A stretch of 64,000 bases of DNA, from assembly GCA_014360825.1 (NCBI GenBank), contig JACIWT010000001.1:186001-250000 (forward strand), read 5' to 3'. Each line of letters starts with the position of its first letter. The stretch's first letter is position 1. The DNA comes from Chloroflexota bacterium (lineage in GTDB: Bacteria > Chloroflexota > Anaerolineae > UBA2200 > JACIWT01). Below, piece after piece: positions 52,713 through 61,647 of this stretch. The notes beneath the pieces were generated by a model. The model was not told where the DNA came from, searched no databases, and saw only the letters and a list, made by a program, of their open reading frames with translations. Made by a program: the position numbers and the translations under genes.

Positions 52713-53927
52713 TTACACTCTTTCGCATATCCTGTCAGGCGGCAGGAAACGCTCGAAAACCTGGTTCCCGAGCAATCGCCCGCGGCGTGATAGCCGCACC
52801 GTCTCACCATCGGCGATGATTAAGCCAAGGGCCATCAAATCTGCGATCTGGGCCCCGTAGCGATCGGTCCATGACATCCCGAATCGCCGCACAAAGTCCG
52901 ACACCCGCACTCCATCTATCAAGCGCAGGCCTAAGAACATAAACTCCGCCATCTCTTCCTCTACGTCAATTATCTCGCGTGTGGCGACTGGGCTCCCTCC
53001 AGCCAATATGCGGGCAACATATTCTTGGGGGTCACACACGTTGGCTGTTCGTTCTCCACCATACCATGAATGTGCCCCTGCGCCCAATCCCCAATACGGA
53101 GCGAGGGTCCAATATTTGATATTATGGCGGCAGACGTGAAAAGCAGACCCAGTTGATTCTTCACTGTTGCAAATAGTAGTTGCTGATGCTGCCCAATTCG
53201 AGATTTCATAGTGATAATACCCCGCCGTGCTTAGGCAATCCTCGGCCAACAAGTACATATCTGCGGCCAGATCGTCGTCGGGAGGTGGTAATGCGTCGGT
53301 CGACACTTGGATCGCCAAAGGGGTCCCTTCTTCCAGCGATAGCGAGTAGAGGGACAGATGCTCCGGACACAGGGCTAACGCAGTATTAAGCGTGGCGATC
53401 CAGGTGGACATAGTTTGTCCTGGTAAAGCAAACATAAGATCGAGATTGAGATTGTCAAACCCTGCGGCCCGGGCCAGTCCAATTGCCTTCTTTGCCTCTG
53501 CTGAGTCGTGAATACGTCCTAAGAGGCGCAGCATTTTATCATCGAAACTCTGTACACCCAGGCTCAGCCGATTGACGCCCACGGCCCGGAGAGCCCGCAG
53601 AGACGTCTCGCTCACTGTGCCCGGGTTGGCTTCGATGGTGATTTCGGCGTCTTGAGGGAGGCACAAATCGTCGCATACTCTCTCTAACAGCCACTCTAGG
53701 AGTTCCGGGGGCAGCAGAGTGGGCGTACCCCCTCCGATATAAACCGTATCGGCTACCACGCCTGGCCACTGCGCAAGACGCCAAGCCAGTTCACGCTCCA
53801 GCGCTTGGATGTATGGCGTGAAAAGTTCATCACGTCCGGCATATGAGTTGAAGTCGCAGTAGGCGCACTTGGCGCGACAAAAGGGGATATGAACGTAGAG
53901 ACCTATTGGGTTCACCCTGTTATCCAT
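52713..53927 (-). CDS. hemW: Heme chaperone HemW (coproporphyrinogen III oxidase-like radical SAM)
   Basis: A 404-residue radical SAM protein starting with LYVHIPFCRAKCAYCDFNSY (C-x3-C-x2-C), YIGGGTPTLL, EANPGT and LGVQSFDD, plus the HNIKYW (H-N-x-x-Y-W) motif that marks heme-binding HemW rather than HemN. HemW delivers heme to membrane respiratory proteins. The C-terminal winged helix is present. Stop and start codons overlap with yqeB by 8 nt; the ATG at 53927 is preferred over a TTG one codon earlier. Confidence 0.92.
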   Translation of the reverse strand: MDNRVNPIGLYVHIPFCRAKCAYCDFNSYAGRDELFTPYIQALERELAWRLAQWPGVVADTVYIGGGTPTLLPPELLEWLLERVCDDLCLPQDAEITIEANPGTVSETSLRALRAVGVNRLSLGVQSFDDKMLRLLGRIHDSAEAKKAIGLARAAGFDNLNLDLMFALPGQTMSTWIATLNTALALCPEHLSLYSLSLEEGTPLAIQVSTDALPPPDDDLAADMYLLAEDCLSTAGYYHYEISNWAASATTICNSEESTGSAFHVCRHNIKYWTLAPYWGLGAGAHSWYGGERTANVCDPQEYVARILAGGSPVATREIIDVEEEMAEFMFLGLRLIDGVRVSDFVRRFGMSWTDRYGAQIADLMALGLIIADGETVRLSRRGRLLGNQVFERFLPPDRICERV

Positions 53928-54750
53928 CAAGCCGACCTAGGCCGCTTCCGCGAGAGAAGAGCACCGCACCAATGGCCTCCAATACTCCTCCACCGATTGC
54001 CCGGGCTTTGTCGGAAATCGAATAGCAATACTCTACCTTACCTCGGGGGTCCACGTCGCCCACTTTCTCGCCGCGCTGTACCTCCAGATCATCGTGCAAT
54101 AAGCCTCGTATCACACCGGAGACCCCGGCGACGACCGGCTGTCCTGCTACCTCACCCACGACATCTGATTTGGACACCTGGTCTCCAATGCGACGCACCG
54201 CACGGAAGATACCATCTGTTGGTGCCCAGATGACGCGCTCTCGTTCATAACCCATTACTGGTCGCGGCACGCCAGTGTTAGGCTCGGCTGTCCCTATGGT
54301 GATCACGCGACCCAGGTTATGCCCCCCTGCTGTCTCGATCACTGCGTGGACATCGCGCCCGGCTTCAAACCCGGGTCCCAGACCAATCACTACTGGCGCA
54401 TCGGTCATCGTTGTCCCTAAGTTGCGTTTCGCCATCCGTGCATCTACTAACACGTCAGGTTGTAGTACCGGGATGAGTGTTCCATCGGGATCCACAGCCA
54501 CCGGCACAATGTTTTCCACGAGCAGGTTTTGTATCTCTGACAAATCTTTGGCCTGTCGGGCTCGCACGCCCTCGACGGTGATCTCGCCCTCATAGACTGC
54601 CGAGGCAAAGGCCACAGCACGCCGAATAGCCCTTGGTTGTGGCAACTCTGTGATGACAACGCGCATACCGACACGGTACAAGCGGTGGGCCACACCAGTT
54701 GCCAAATCGCCCCCACCGCGGATCAGCACAAGTAGGCGATGGACTGACAT
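53920..54750 (-). CDS. yqeB: EF2563/YqeB-type selenium-dependent molybdenum hydroxylase system protein
   Basis: A 276-residue protein starting LVLIRGGGDLATGVAHRLYRVGMRVVITEL, a Rossmann-like nucleotide-binding beginning. DARMAKRNLGTTM and VIGLGPGFEAGRDVHAVIETARG-like segments match the EF2563/yqeB family, linked by genome context to selenium-dependent molybdenum hydroxylases. The C-terminal half (about 180-265) looks like a biotin/lipoyl-type barrel (ADGIFRAVRRIGDQVSKSDVVG-like). No xdh, selD or molybdopterin gene is in this window, so the context here does not confirm the role. It follows a 56-residue ORF and overlaps hemW. Confidence 0.82.
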   Translation of the reverse strand: MSVHRLLVLIRGGGDLATGVAHRLYRVGMRVVITELPQPRAIRRAVAFASAVYEGEITVEGVRARQAKDLSEIQNLLVENIVPVAVDPDGTLIPVLQPDVLVDARMAKRNLGTTMTDAPVVIGLGPGFEAGRDVHAVIETAGGHNLGRVITIGTAEPNTGVPRPVMGYERERVIWAPTDGIFRAVRRIGDQVSKSDVVGEVAGQPVVAGVSGVIRGLLHDDLEVQRGEKVGDVDPRGKVEYCYSISDKARAIGGGVLEAIGAVLFSRGSGLGRLDG

Positions 54751-54751
54751 A

Positions 54752-54922
54752 TCACGTTACCCCCTGTATCAGGGTCAGACCCCCTACAGAAATATTGGCT
54801 GCTTTATCGTAAAGCATTACCTCCATCTTGGCTGCAGTATCAGGGCCAAATGGTAGGTGGCACTGCCGCCAAAATTGTGGGTATACGACCTGTGCAGAAC
54901 CTTCTTTCTCCATTTGCGTCAT
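54752..54922 (-). CDS. Small ORF of 56 residues upstream of yqeB
   Basis: An open frame of 56 codons begins at an ATG eight bases after a TATAAT box and ends two bases before the yqeB ATG. The product starts MTQMEKEGSAQVVYPQFW and contains HLPFGPDTAAKMEVMLYD. It matches no family I know. The promoter position, the spacing to yqeB and normal codon use support a real small gene, possibly leaderless. It has no ribosome site. Confidence 0.5.
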   Translation of the reverse strand: MTQMEKEGSAQVVYPQFWRQCHLPFGPDTAAKMEVMLYDKAANISVGGLTLIQGVT

Positions 54923-54930
54923 CAGTAAAA

Positions 54931-54958
54931 ATTATAGCCATTGCGGTAGGTGCGGCAA
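54931..54958 (-). promoter_or_regulatory. Predicted promoter of the small ORF-yqeB-hemW unit
   Basis: Minus strand: TTGCCG (54953-54958), a 16-nt spacer and a perfect TATAAT (54931-54936), eight bases before the ATG of the small ORF. The mRNA would be essentially leaderless. Confidence 0.5.
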
Positions 54959-55129
54959 AACGTAGTCGGGGGTTGGGGAGAGAGTAACAAATGCAGCGTC
55001 TGATTGCCAATCCCTTTCTTTTGTGCTACTATTAAGTTAAGTGGTGAAGTGCTGAAAAGATTCAGGCGTGAAGAAAGCCGTGAGTTTTCGACTGTAACGG
55101 CGAAGGATGAGATCTGGGGCATATATACT

Positions 55130-55819
55130 ATGAAAGTTGTCGAACTGCACCGCTGGGATGTGACCCCGCAGGAGGCGATTGCTATCCAGAATGAACTTCG
55201 AGATCGCATTTCTCTGCGCGACGAATGGGGTTCTGTACACTATGTGGCTGGTGTAGATGTGAACACCGCCGGAAGCACAGCGCAAGCGGCGATTGTGGTG
55301 TTGCGCTACCCAGACCTACAACTGGTGGATTGGGCTACCTCGCAGGTGCCACTTTCTTTCCCTTATGTGCCCGGGCTTCTGGCCTTCCGCGAAGCGCCGG
55401 CGATTCTCGAGGCAGTGCGCCAATTGGGGGTAGAGCCAGATTTGCTTATTTTTGACGGCCAAGGTTACGCTCATCCACGTCGGCTGGGTATTGCCAGCCA
55501 CGTGGGTTTAGTGCTGGACAAGCCCTCCATCGGCTGTGCCAAATCGCGTCTGTGCGGAGTGTACACGGAACCTGGCCCACAGCGCGGCGAATACAGTTTC
55601 CTGACCGATCATGGCGAAACCATTGGTGTTGCTCTGCGCACCCGAGAGAACACGGCCCCGGTATTCGTTTCGGTAGGGCACAAAGTGAGCCTGGAGTCTG
55701 CTATCGCCTGGGTGCTGCGCTGTTGCACGGGCTACCGCCTGCCAGAGACGACGCGCTGGGCGCACAAAGTGGCTGGGGGTGAAAAACCACCTCAGGCAAG
55801 GCAAGAACGGCTATTGTGA
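55130..55819 (+). CDS. nfi: Endonuclease V (deoxyinosine-specific)
   Basis: A 229-residue nuclease with all family landmarks: the metal Asp in YVAGVDVNTAG, SFPYVPGLLAFREAPAILEA and FDGQGYAHPRRLGIASHVGL, whose Asp-Gly-x-Gly binds the strand near deoxyinosine. It cleaves one base 3' of deaminated adenine. The ATG at 55130 begins the homology; a longer frame upstream adds 42 unrelated codons. No good ribosome site is visible. Its stop overlaps the start of the sirtuin gene by 4 nt (GTGA), so the two are coupled. Confidence 0.93.
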   Translation: MKVVELHRWDVTPQEAIAIQNELRDRISLRDEWGSVHYVAGVDVNTAGSTAQAAIVVLRYPDLQLVDWATSQVPLSFPYVPGLLAFREAPAILEAVRQLGVEPDLLIFDGQGYAHPRRLGIASHVGLVLDKPSIGCAKSRLCGVYTEPGPQRGEYSFLTDHGETIGVALRTRENTAPVFVSVGHKVSLESAIAWVLRCCTGYRLPETTRWAHKVAGGEKPPQARQERLL

Positions 55820-56574
55820 TGACCCACGAACGAGATGTACAACGCGCTGCTGACCTCCTCCGCGCTGCCAATCATGTGGTGGCTCTTACTGGCGCGGGTA
55901 TGAGCACGCCTTCGGGACTTCCTGATTTCCGCAGCCCCCACTCTGGTCTGTGGGAGAAGGACGACCCGATGGTAGTTGCTTCTATCTACGGTTTCCGTGT
56001 CAACCCGCGTGCATTTTATGATTGGCTGCGCCCATTGGTTATGACCATGCGCCAGGCACAACCGAATCCCGCTCACCTGGCTTTGGCACGATTAGAAAGG
56101 GCTGGTCAACTAGCGGCCATTATCACCCAGAATATTGACGGCTTACATCAATCCGCTGGTTCACAGCGAGTGCTTGAACTTCATGGTTCTATGCGTACAG
56201 CGAGTTGTACGCGTTGCGGGCGAGGGATTTCTGGCGAACAACTAGCGGCACGTCTTCTTCAAAGCGAGGATGTCCCACGCTGTGAGAAATGTGGTGGTAT
56301 CTTGAAACCTGATGTGGTACTTTTCGGCGAATTGCTGCCCCAATGGGTGCTTCTCGAAGCCCAGGGGGAAGCGGAGAAGTGTGACGTGATGCTGGTTGTT
56401 GGATCCTCACTGACCGTGACGCCTGCCGCTGACCTGCCGTTCACGGCACGCCAGCATGGGGCAGAGATCATCATTGTGAACGCTCAGCCGACCTATATGG
56501 ATGCCCACTCCGCAGTGGTCATCCACGATGATTTAGCCACGGTAGTGCCACAAATTGTGGACCTAGCGATGTAG
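55816..56574 (+). CDS. cobB: NAD-dependent protein deacylase (sirtuin)
   Basis: A 252-residue sirtuin. Motifs: VVALTGAGMSTPSGLPDFRS, TQNIDGLHQSAG, the catalytic His in ELHGSM, zinc cysteines CTRC and CEKC, and VVGSSLTV. It removes acyl groups from lysines using NAD. In class terms it looks like bacterial class U/III; no clear Tyr/Arg desuccinylase pair is seen in FYDWLRP-type helix. The GTG start overlaps the endonuclease V stop; an ATG directly follows it. Confidence 0.93.
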   Translation: MMTHERDVQRAADLLRAANHVVALTGAGMSTPSGLPDFRSPHSGLWEKDDPMVVASIYGFRVNPRAFYDWLRPLVMTMRQAQPNPAHLALARLERAGQLAAIITQNIDGLHQSAGSQRVLELHGSMRTASCTRCGRGISGEQLAARLLQSEDVPRCEKCGGILKPDVVLFGELLPQWVLLEAQGEAEKCDVMLVVGSSLTVTPAADLPFTARQHGAEIIIVNAQPTYMDAHSAVVIHDDLATVVPQIVDLAM

Positions 56575-56611
56575 CCTTCTCTCTTTCATTTTCCACAAGT
56601 GAGGCGGCACC

Positions 56612-59600
56612 ATGACCATAAAAGACTGGCTGCGGGTGTGCGCTATCGTAATAGTCCTGACAGTGCTCGCCACTCGAATCGAACCCATAACGCTGGCTCA
56701 GGGGCAAGCCTGTGGAGCGACTGGTACCGTGCGCGACCTGACAACCGGTCAGATCATCGCAGGAGCCACGGTCTTTGTTGGTGGTGAGCAGGTTACGACC
56801 GATGCGGCAGGCCGGTATCGGCTGTTTCTCTCGCCTGGTGTCTATGAGATTCGCGCTCGAGCCAACGGCTACATCGGCATGTCGCAGACCCGCCAGCGGA
56901 TCGAGGCTGGGACGTTTACTGAAGTGAACTTTGATATGGTCCTCCAATCACCCTCTGCCGAGCAGCAGGCTCGTATTGACGAGATCCTGCGTCAGCAAAG
57001 CCAACAGGCTGGTCAAGACGAATTGGCAGTTGCCAGAGAGCGGGGGTTCGCCCTTTCCACAGCCACTCGGGTCCCAGAGACTATCCCCGTTCTGATGCCC
57101 GACGGAACAGTGGTAGTTATGCCGATGGACGAGTATCTCAAGGGCGTCGTGCCTTATGAGATCGGACCCTACGCCCCCATGGAGGCCTTGCGTGCCCAGG
57201 CTGTCGCCGCCCGAGGTTATGCTACCACCCGCGTGGAGGGCGGGGTGCCCATTTGCACCACAACGCTCTGCCAGGTGTGGAAACCAACACACTACGAAAC
57301 CACGGACGCCGCTGTGGATAGCACCCACGGGGTAGCCGCATTCTATGGTAGTAACATAATCCGGGCCTTTTTCTTTGGTCACTGTGACGGACACACCCGT
57401 AACGTGGAAACAGTGTGGGGAGGAAGCCCAATCCCTTATTTGCGCTCGGTGCAATGCCCCTGCGGGTTCACCCACCTGTGGGGACATGGCGTTGGCATGT
57501 GTCAAGAAGGGGCAAAGGTACTGGCCGACCAAGGTTGGAGTTATCAGGATATCCTGCGGCATTATTACACTGGTATCACGATCCCGCCGATCTATGCCCC
57601 TACTCTGAGTGAGGGGAGCGTCACCCCATCCATTGGTAGCCCGGAAACGCTTTTCACCTTCGCTGTGACCTATCGCGACGCCGATGGCGATCCGCCCGCC
57701 CGCGCCACGGTGTACATAAACGGCGTCTCCTATGCCATGACCAGAGAGTCCGGCACTTTCACAGGTGGAGCACGTTATGTGTATCGCACTACCCTCCCGG
57801 CGGGAGAACACAACTATTCATTTGGCTTTGAGGATGGCTATTCCGGTCCCGTGAATCTACCCGCCGCGGGCACATTCTCCGGCCCAAGCGTGCGCGACCA
57901 AGGACTAAACGATCCCACCCCTGTGCCTACCCCTACGCCTGGACCAAACCAGACCGTCGCTCGGCAGTGGAGTCAGACCAGTCTCGCAGATTGGGAGGGT
58001 GGTGACTTCATGAACGTTGCGCTGACCGATCATGAAGATGGTGCATTGGTGTTAACTCCGGGCTCTCTCCAAGGCAGTTACACCTCCGTTGCTCACCGGA
58101 CCGATATCACTTTCGTCGCCATCGGCTCGACTTGGTTGGGCGATTTTCCAGCGGAGACGACCTTCGCGCTGGAACTGCGGACTAGCACAGATAGCATCTC
58201 CTGGTCGCCATGGTATCCAGTAGCGATAGACGATGCCGAGGGTGCAGGCGGGGGCCCGCTTTACGGAAATCTCATTTTCACGGCAGGGCAATGGGTGCAA
58301 TATCGTGTCCGCCTTACGCGCGCGACACCGCAGACTACTTCTCCTCGGCTGCGTTCGCTGACGTTAGTATGTATTGATTCGACCCGTGGACCAACTTCCG
58401 CTGAGGCCGAGGCCCAAATGCGGGCCCGCATTGCTGCCAGTGAACTACCTATTATCTCACGTGCAGAGTGGGGCGCGGACGAAAGTCTGATGACATGGCC
58501 GCCGGAATATCGCATTCCTCGCGTATTCATCGTTCATCACACTGTTACCGCCAATAACGACCCTAATCCGGCAGCGACTGTGCGCGCTATTTATTACTAT
58601 CATGCTGTTACCCGGGGGTGGGGGGACATTGGCTACAACTACCTGATTGATCAGGACGGGCGTATCTATGAGGGCCGTTATGGTGGGGAGGGAGTAGTAG
58701 GCGCGCACGCCAAGCAATACAATTGGGGCAGTATCGGCGTGGCCATGATGGGCAACTACGACGAGGTTGCTGTGCCCAGTCTCTTGAAGTCAGCATTGGC
58801 GGAGCTGATCGCCTGGAAGGGCAATCACCATTTTATCAACCCCGTGGGTAGTACGTATTTCATTGATCGGACTTTTCCCAATGTCATGGGCCACCGCGAC
58901 TGTGCCGCGACCACCTGCCCAGGCTCCTATGGCTACGCCATCTTGCCTGAAGTACGCCAACGCGCCCTATCACGGATGCTGGAGTTGCCGCCCAACACGC
59001 GAGTCTCTGCACCCGTTGAAGGCGCATCGCTGAGCGGCGTGGTACAAGTCGAGGCTGACGGCAGTCCGGCGGTGACGGCGATCGACTTCTACATAGATGG
59101 GGAGTATCAGGCCAACGATAATACCGCGCCATTCACTTGGAAATGGAACACTGTCCGCCACAGTGAGGGCAACCACACTTTGGCTGTGTTGGCGCGGACG
59201 AATGCGGGGCTCACTGCCTGGCACGAAATTAACGTGCGCGTGGATCACACGCCGCCGTCTGGTTCTATCACCACACCGATGTTCAGCAATACCTCGTTCG
59301 TTACCCTGAACTTGGCAGCAAGTGGCGCGACGCAAATGATGTTCAGCAATGGCTGGCATTGGGAAGGCGAGGAACTCTCCCATCAGCCGGGTGCCGGGCA
59401 AGAGATCGCCGACCCTGCGGCGCGGAACGGACGAGCGTGGCAGGGACGGGCAGGAGTGGATGCTTCTGGCTGGTGGTATGGGCCGTACTACAAAACCTTG
59501 CCCACTGGCGCTTCCTACCGGACTTATTACCGGCTGAAGGTGGGGAATAATGCCAGTCCGCAAACGGTGGCGATAATAGATGTAACCGACGACTTCGGGC

Positions 59601-61222
59601 AACACACCTACGCAGAACAAGCCTTGACCGGTGACGATTTTTCTGCCCCGCTCACTTACGTGGAGCCGTACCTCGACTTCTGGTACTCCAGAGTGGACGA
59701 TTACGGCCTGGAGACGCGAACCTTTTTCTGTGGCGTGACCGATCTGTATCTGGACGACGTGTGGATTTTCCGTGCGCCGGTGGGTTATGCCACTACCTGG
59801 CAGTGGAGGCTTGGCGACGCTGATGGTCCCTACACCGTTTCGGCCCGCTTCGCCGATGAGGCGGGCAACCTCTCGTCTATCTATAGTGCCACGGTTACAC
59901 TGGACCAGACTGCGCCGGAGTGGGTGTCCTGGGATGGAACAAGTGCATTTGTCAGGGATGTCACGTCGGGTTTGCGCGTCGCCAGTGCTGAATACTCGCT
60001 CTCTGCTGATGGTGGAAGTACGTGGGGCGACTGGGCCAGGGCGATCATCACTGCCACCGAGGGAACCACAGCGACAGTGCCAGTGAGCGGCAATTATGGC
60101 ACCGCAAATCGAGTGCGCTTTCGCATCGAGGATCGGGCCGGCAATACCAGTGAGAGCCCGCCATATATGCTGGGGAGTGGTCCCACGCCCACCGCGACGG
60201 CAACACCACTATCCTCGCCTACACCGACCCCTACCACCCCGCGTACCGTAACCCCGACCCCAACGGTGAGTCCGACACCGACGCCTCTGGTGGGTGACGT
60301 GTGGGGATGGGTAACGCTGCAAGGGCGCATGAATCATGCTGGTACACATATAGAAGTGGGGGATCTGGCGACAGATGTCTCGGACCCGAGTGGCCTGTTC
60401 GTTTTACCTGGTGTGCCGGTCGGCTATTATACCGTGCGGGCCACTATGCCAGGGTATCTTGCTGCCTGGCGCGATCTCGAGGTGAGTGCGGGACAACTGG
60501 TGCGTTTACCCGATGTCATGCTCCTCGGCGGCGATGCCAACGGCGATTGTCGAGTCAACATCTTCGATTTAGTTATTGTGGCCAGTGACCCGGCTTGGAC
60601 GGGCGATTCATGCGAACCAAGAGACCCACATGCCGATATCAATGGCGATGGTTGCGTTAATATCTTTGATTTGGTGCTAGTAGGCCTCAACTACGACTGT
60701 GTCTGCCCCAGCCCTTGGGGCACTGGGGGTGAGGCCACGTCAGCTGCTCCTGAAATTGTTCACATCTCACTCCGTCCAGAGAGAACGCACGTGCGCCCAG
60801 GTGAAAGTGTCACAGTGGATGTAGTGGCGGAGGACGCTGTGGCTCTGTATGGGGCTGAGATGACCCTGCGCACCGACTCGACATCACTGCAGATGGTGAG
60901 CATCGAGCCCGGACGTAAAGATGCGTTTGTCGCGTATCAGATGTGCGGTGCAGACCGAGCGTCGCTGGTGTATACTTTGCTCGCGCCGGCCACACCAATG
61001 GATGGCGAAGTAGTGTTAGCGCGAGTTACCCTCGAGGCGTTGACAGAGGGAAACGTATCCGTAGCAGTAGAACGGATAGTGCTGGTGGATAGGAGCGCAC
61101 AGAAGGTGCCTGTTCAGGAGGATCTCTGGATCGGGCCACCATCGCCCCATGTAGTGTACCTGCCCATTCTGTTGCAGGATGCGGGGGAGGGATCTAACCC
61201 CATTTTATATATACGGCGTTAA
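56612..61222 (+). CDS. Large secreted SpoIID / PGRP-amidase / dockerin / cohesin-like protein
   Basis: A 1536-residue exported protein with a signal peptide (about 1-30). Then: a carboxypeptidase-regulatory-like beta domain (34-112); a SpoIID/LytB-type domain (about 165-320; MDEYLKGVVPYEIG, LRAQAVAARGYA, GHGVGMCQEGA); a Thr-Pro linker (435-449); a PGRP-type amidase (613-790; IVHHTVT, YNYLIDQDGRIYEGR, GHRDCAATTCPG zinc ligands); Ig-like and jelly-roll-like segments; a second Thr-Pro linker (about 1190-1228); another regulatory-like domain; two dockerin type I calcium repeats (about 1307-1365; GDANGDCRVNIFDL and DINGDGCVNIFDL); and a cohesin-like sandwich (about 1382-1500). It ends with VVYLPILLQ, a tail style common in Chloroflexota. 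It probably remodels the cell wall or binds the surface. Confidence 0.85.
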   Translation: MTIKDWLRVCAIVIVLTVLATRIEPITLAQGQACGATGTVRDLTTGQIIAGATVFVGGEQVTTDAAGRYRLFLSPGVYEIRARANGYIGMSQTRQRIEAGTFTEVNFDMVLQSPSAEQQARIDEILRQQSQQAGQDELAVARERGFALSTATRVPETIPVLMPDGTVVVMPMDEYLKGVVPYEIGPYAPMEALRAQAVAARGYATTRVEGGVPICTTTLCQVWKPTHYETTDAAVDSTHGVAAFYGSNIIRAFFFGHCDGHTRNVETVWGGSPIPYLRSVQCPCGFTHLWGHGVGMCQEGAKVLADQGWSYQDILRHYYTGITIPPIYAPTLSEGSVTPSIGSPETLFTFAVTYRDADGDPPARATVYINGVSYAMTRESGTFTGGARYVYRTTLPAGEHNYSFGFEDGYSGPVNLPAAGTFSGPSVRDQGLNDPTPVPTPTPGPNQTVARQWSQTSLADWEGGDFMNVALTDHEDGALVLTPGSLQGSYTSVAHRTDITFVAIGSTWLGDFPAETTFALELRTSTDSISWSPWYPVAIDDAEGAGGGPLYGNLIFTAGQWVQYRVRLTRATPQTTSPRLRSLTLVCIDSTRGPTSAEAEAQMRARIAASELPIISRAEWGADESLMTWPPEYRIPRVFIVHHTVTANNDPNPAATVRAIYYYHAVTRGWGDIGYNYLIDQDGRIYEGRYGGEGVVGAHAKQYNWGSIGVAMMGNYDEVAVPSLLKSALAELIAWKGNHHFINPVGSTYFIDRTFPNVMGHRDCAATTCPGSYGYAILPEVRQRALSRMLELPPNTRVSAPVEGASLSGVVQVEADGSPAVTAIDFYIDGEYQANDNTAPFTWKWNTVRHSEGNHTLAVLARTNAGLTAWHEINVRVDHTPPSGSITTPMFSNTSFVTLNLAASGATQMMFSNGWHWEGEELSHQPGAGQEIADPAARNGRAWQGRAGVDASGWWYGPYYKTLPTGASYRTYYRLKVGNNASPQTVAIIDVTDDFGQHTYAEQALTGDDFSAPLTYVEPYLDFWYSRVDDYGLETRTFFCGVTDLYLDDVWIFRAPVGYATTWQWRLGDADGPYTVSARFADEAGNLSSIYSATVTLDQTAPEWVSWDGTSAFVRDVTSGLRVASAEYSLSADGGSTWGDWARAIITATEGTTATVPVSGNYGTANRVRFRIEDRAGNTSESPPYMLGSGPTPTATATPLSSPTPTPTTPRTVTPTPTVSPTPTPLVGDVWGWVTLQGRMNHAGTHIEVGDLATDVSDPSGLFVLPGVPVGYYTVRATMPGYLAAWRDLEVSAGQLVRLPDVMLLGGDANGDCRVNIFDLVIVASDPAWTGDSCEPRDPHADINGDGCVNIFDLVLVGLNYDCVCPSPWGTGGEATSAAPEIVHISLRPERTHVRPGESVTVDVVAEDAVALYGAEMTLRTDSTSLQMVSIEPGRKDAFVAYQMCGADRASLVYTLLAPATPMDGEVVLARVTLEALTEGNVSVAVERIVLVDRSAQKVPVQEDLWIGPPSPHVVYLPILLQDAGEGSNPILYIRR
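60181..60295 (+). repeat. Thr-Pro-rich linker, low-complexity coding repeat
   Basis: Imperfect repeats of ACN-CCN codons encode PTPTATATP and SPTPTPTTP-like segments joining domains of the secreted protein. It is coding, not a separate element. Confidence 0.85.
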
Positions 61223-61261
61223 TACTGTCTCAAAAGGTCGGGACTGCAAACACGGACTTAG

Positions 61262-61624
61262 GTGGCGACTAAGACATTGTGGATCAAGGAAGAATATCTG
61301 GCGGAAATACTAGGTGGGCGCAAAACGGTGGAGGTTCGCGTCGGCTACCCTAATATCATGCGCCTGGTGCCAGGCGATACATTGCTTCTCAATGATCGGT
61401 ATGAAGCCCGCGTTCTACGCGTTGCCCACTACGCGAATTTCGCTGAACTCCTCGCCCATGAAGATGTGGAATCCATCGCTCCAGGCCTGACCAGCGAAGA
61501 ACTGGCAGCCATTCTCCATCAAATTTACCCGCCAGAGAAAGAGGCATTAGGCGCGGTGGCATTGGAATTGGCTGTGAACAAGCCAGAGGAACACGAACGA
61601 CAGCCATCTGATACAAACACATAG
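61262..61624 (+). CDS. ASCH-domain protein
   Basis: A 120-residue protein with an ASCH-like core: LWIKEEYLAEILGGRKTVEVRVGYPNIM then LVPGDTLLLNDRYEARVLRVAHYANF. ASCH domains are small PUA-like beta barrels that bind RNA or nucleosides. The K-T-V-E-V-R segment is the typical site. It starts at GTG with no strong ribosome site, 39 nt after the secreted-protein gene. Function is not assigned. Confidence 0.8.
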   Translation: MATKTLWIKEEYLAEILGGRKTVEVRVGYPNIMRLVPGDTLLLNDRYEARVLRVAHYANFAELLAHEDVESIAPGLTSEELAAILHQIYPPEKEALGAVALELAVNKPEEHERQPSDTNT

Positions 61625-61647
61625 GGCTTCTCAGAACAATGGTGATT

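Noticed and set aside
60181-60295. Tandem ACN-CCN repeats as a possible CRISPR or satellite element
   Set aside because: They are in frame within the secreted protein and encode a Thr-Pro linker between domains.
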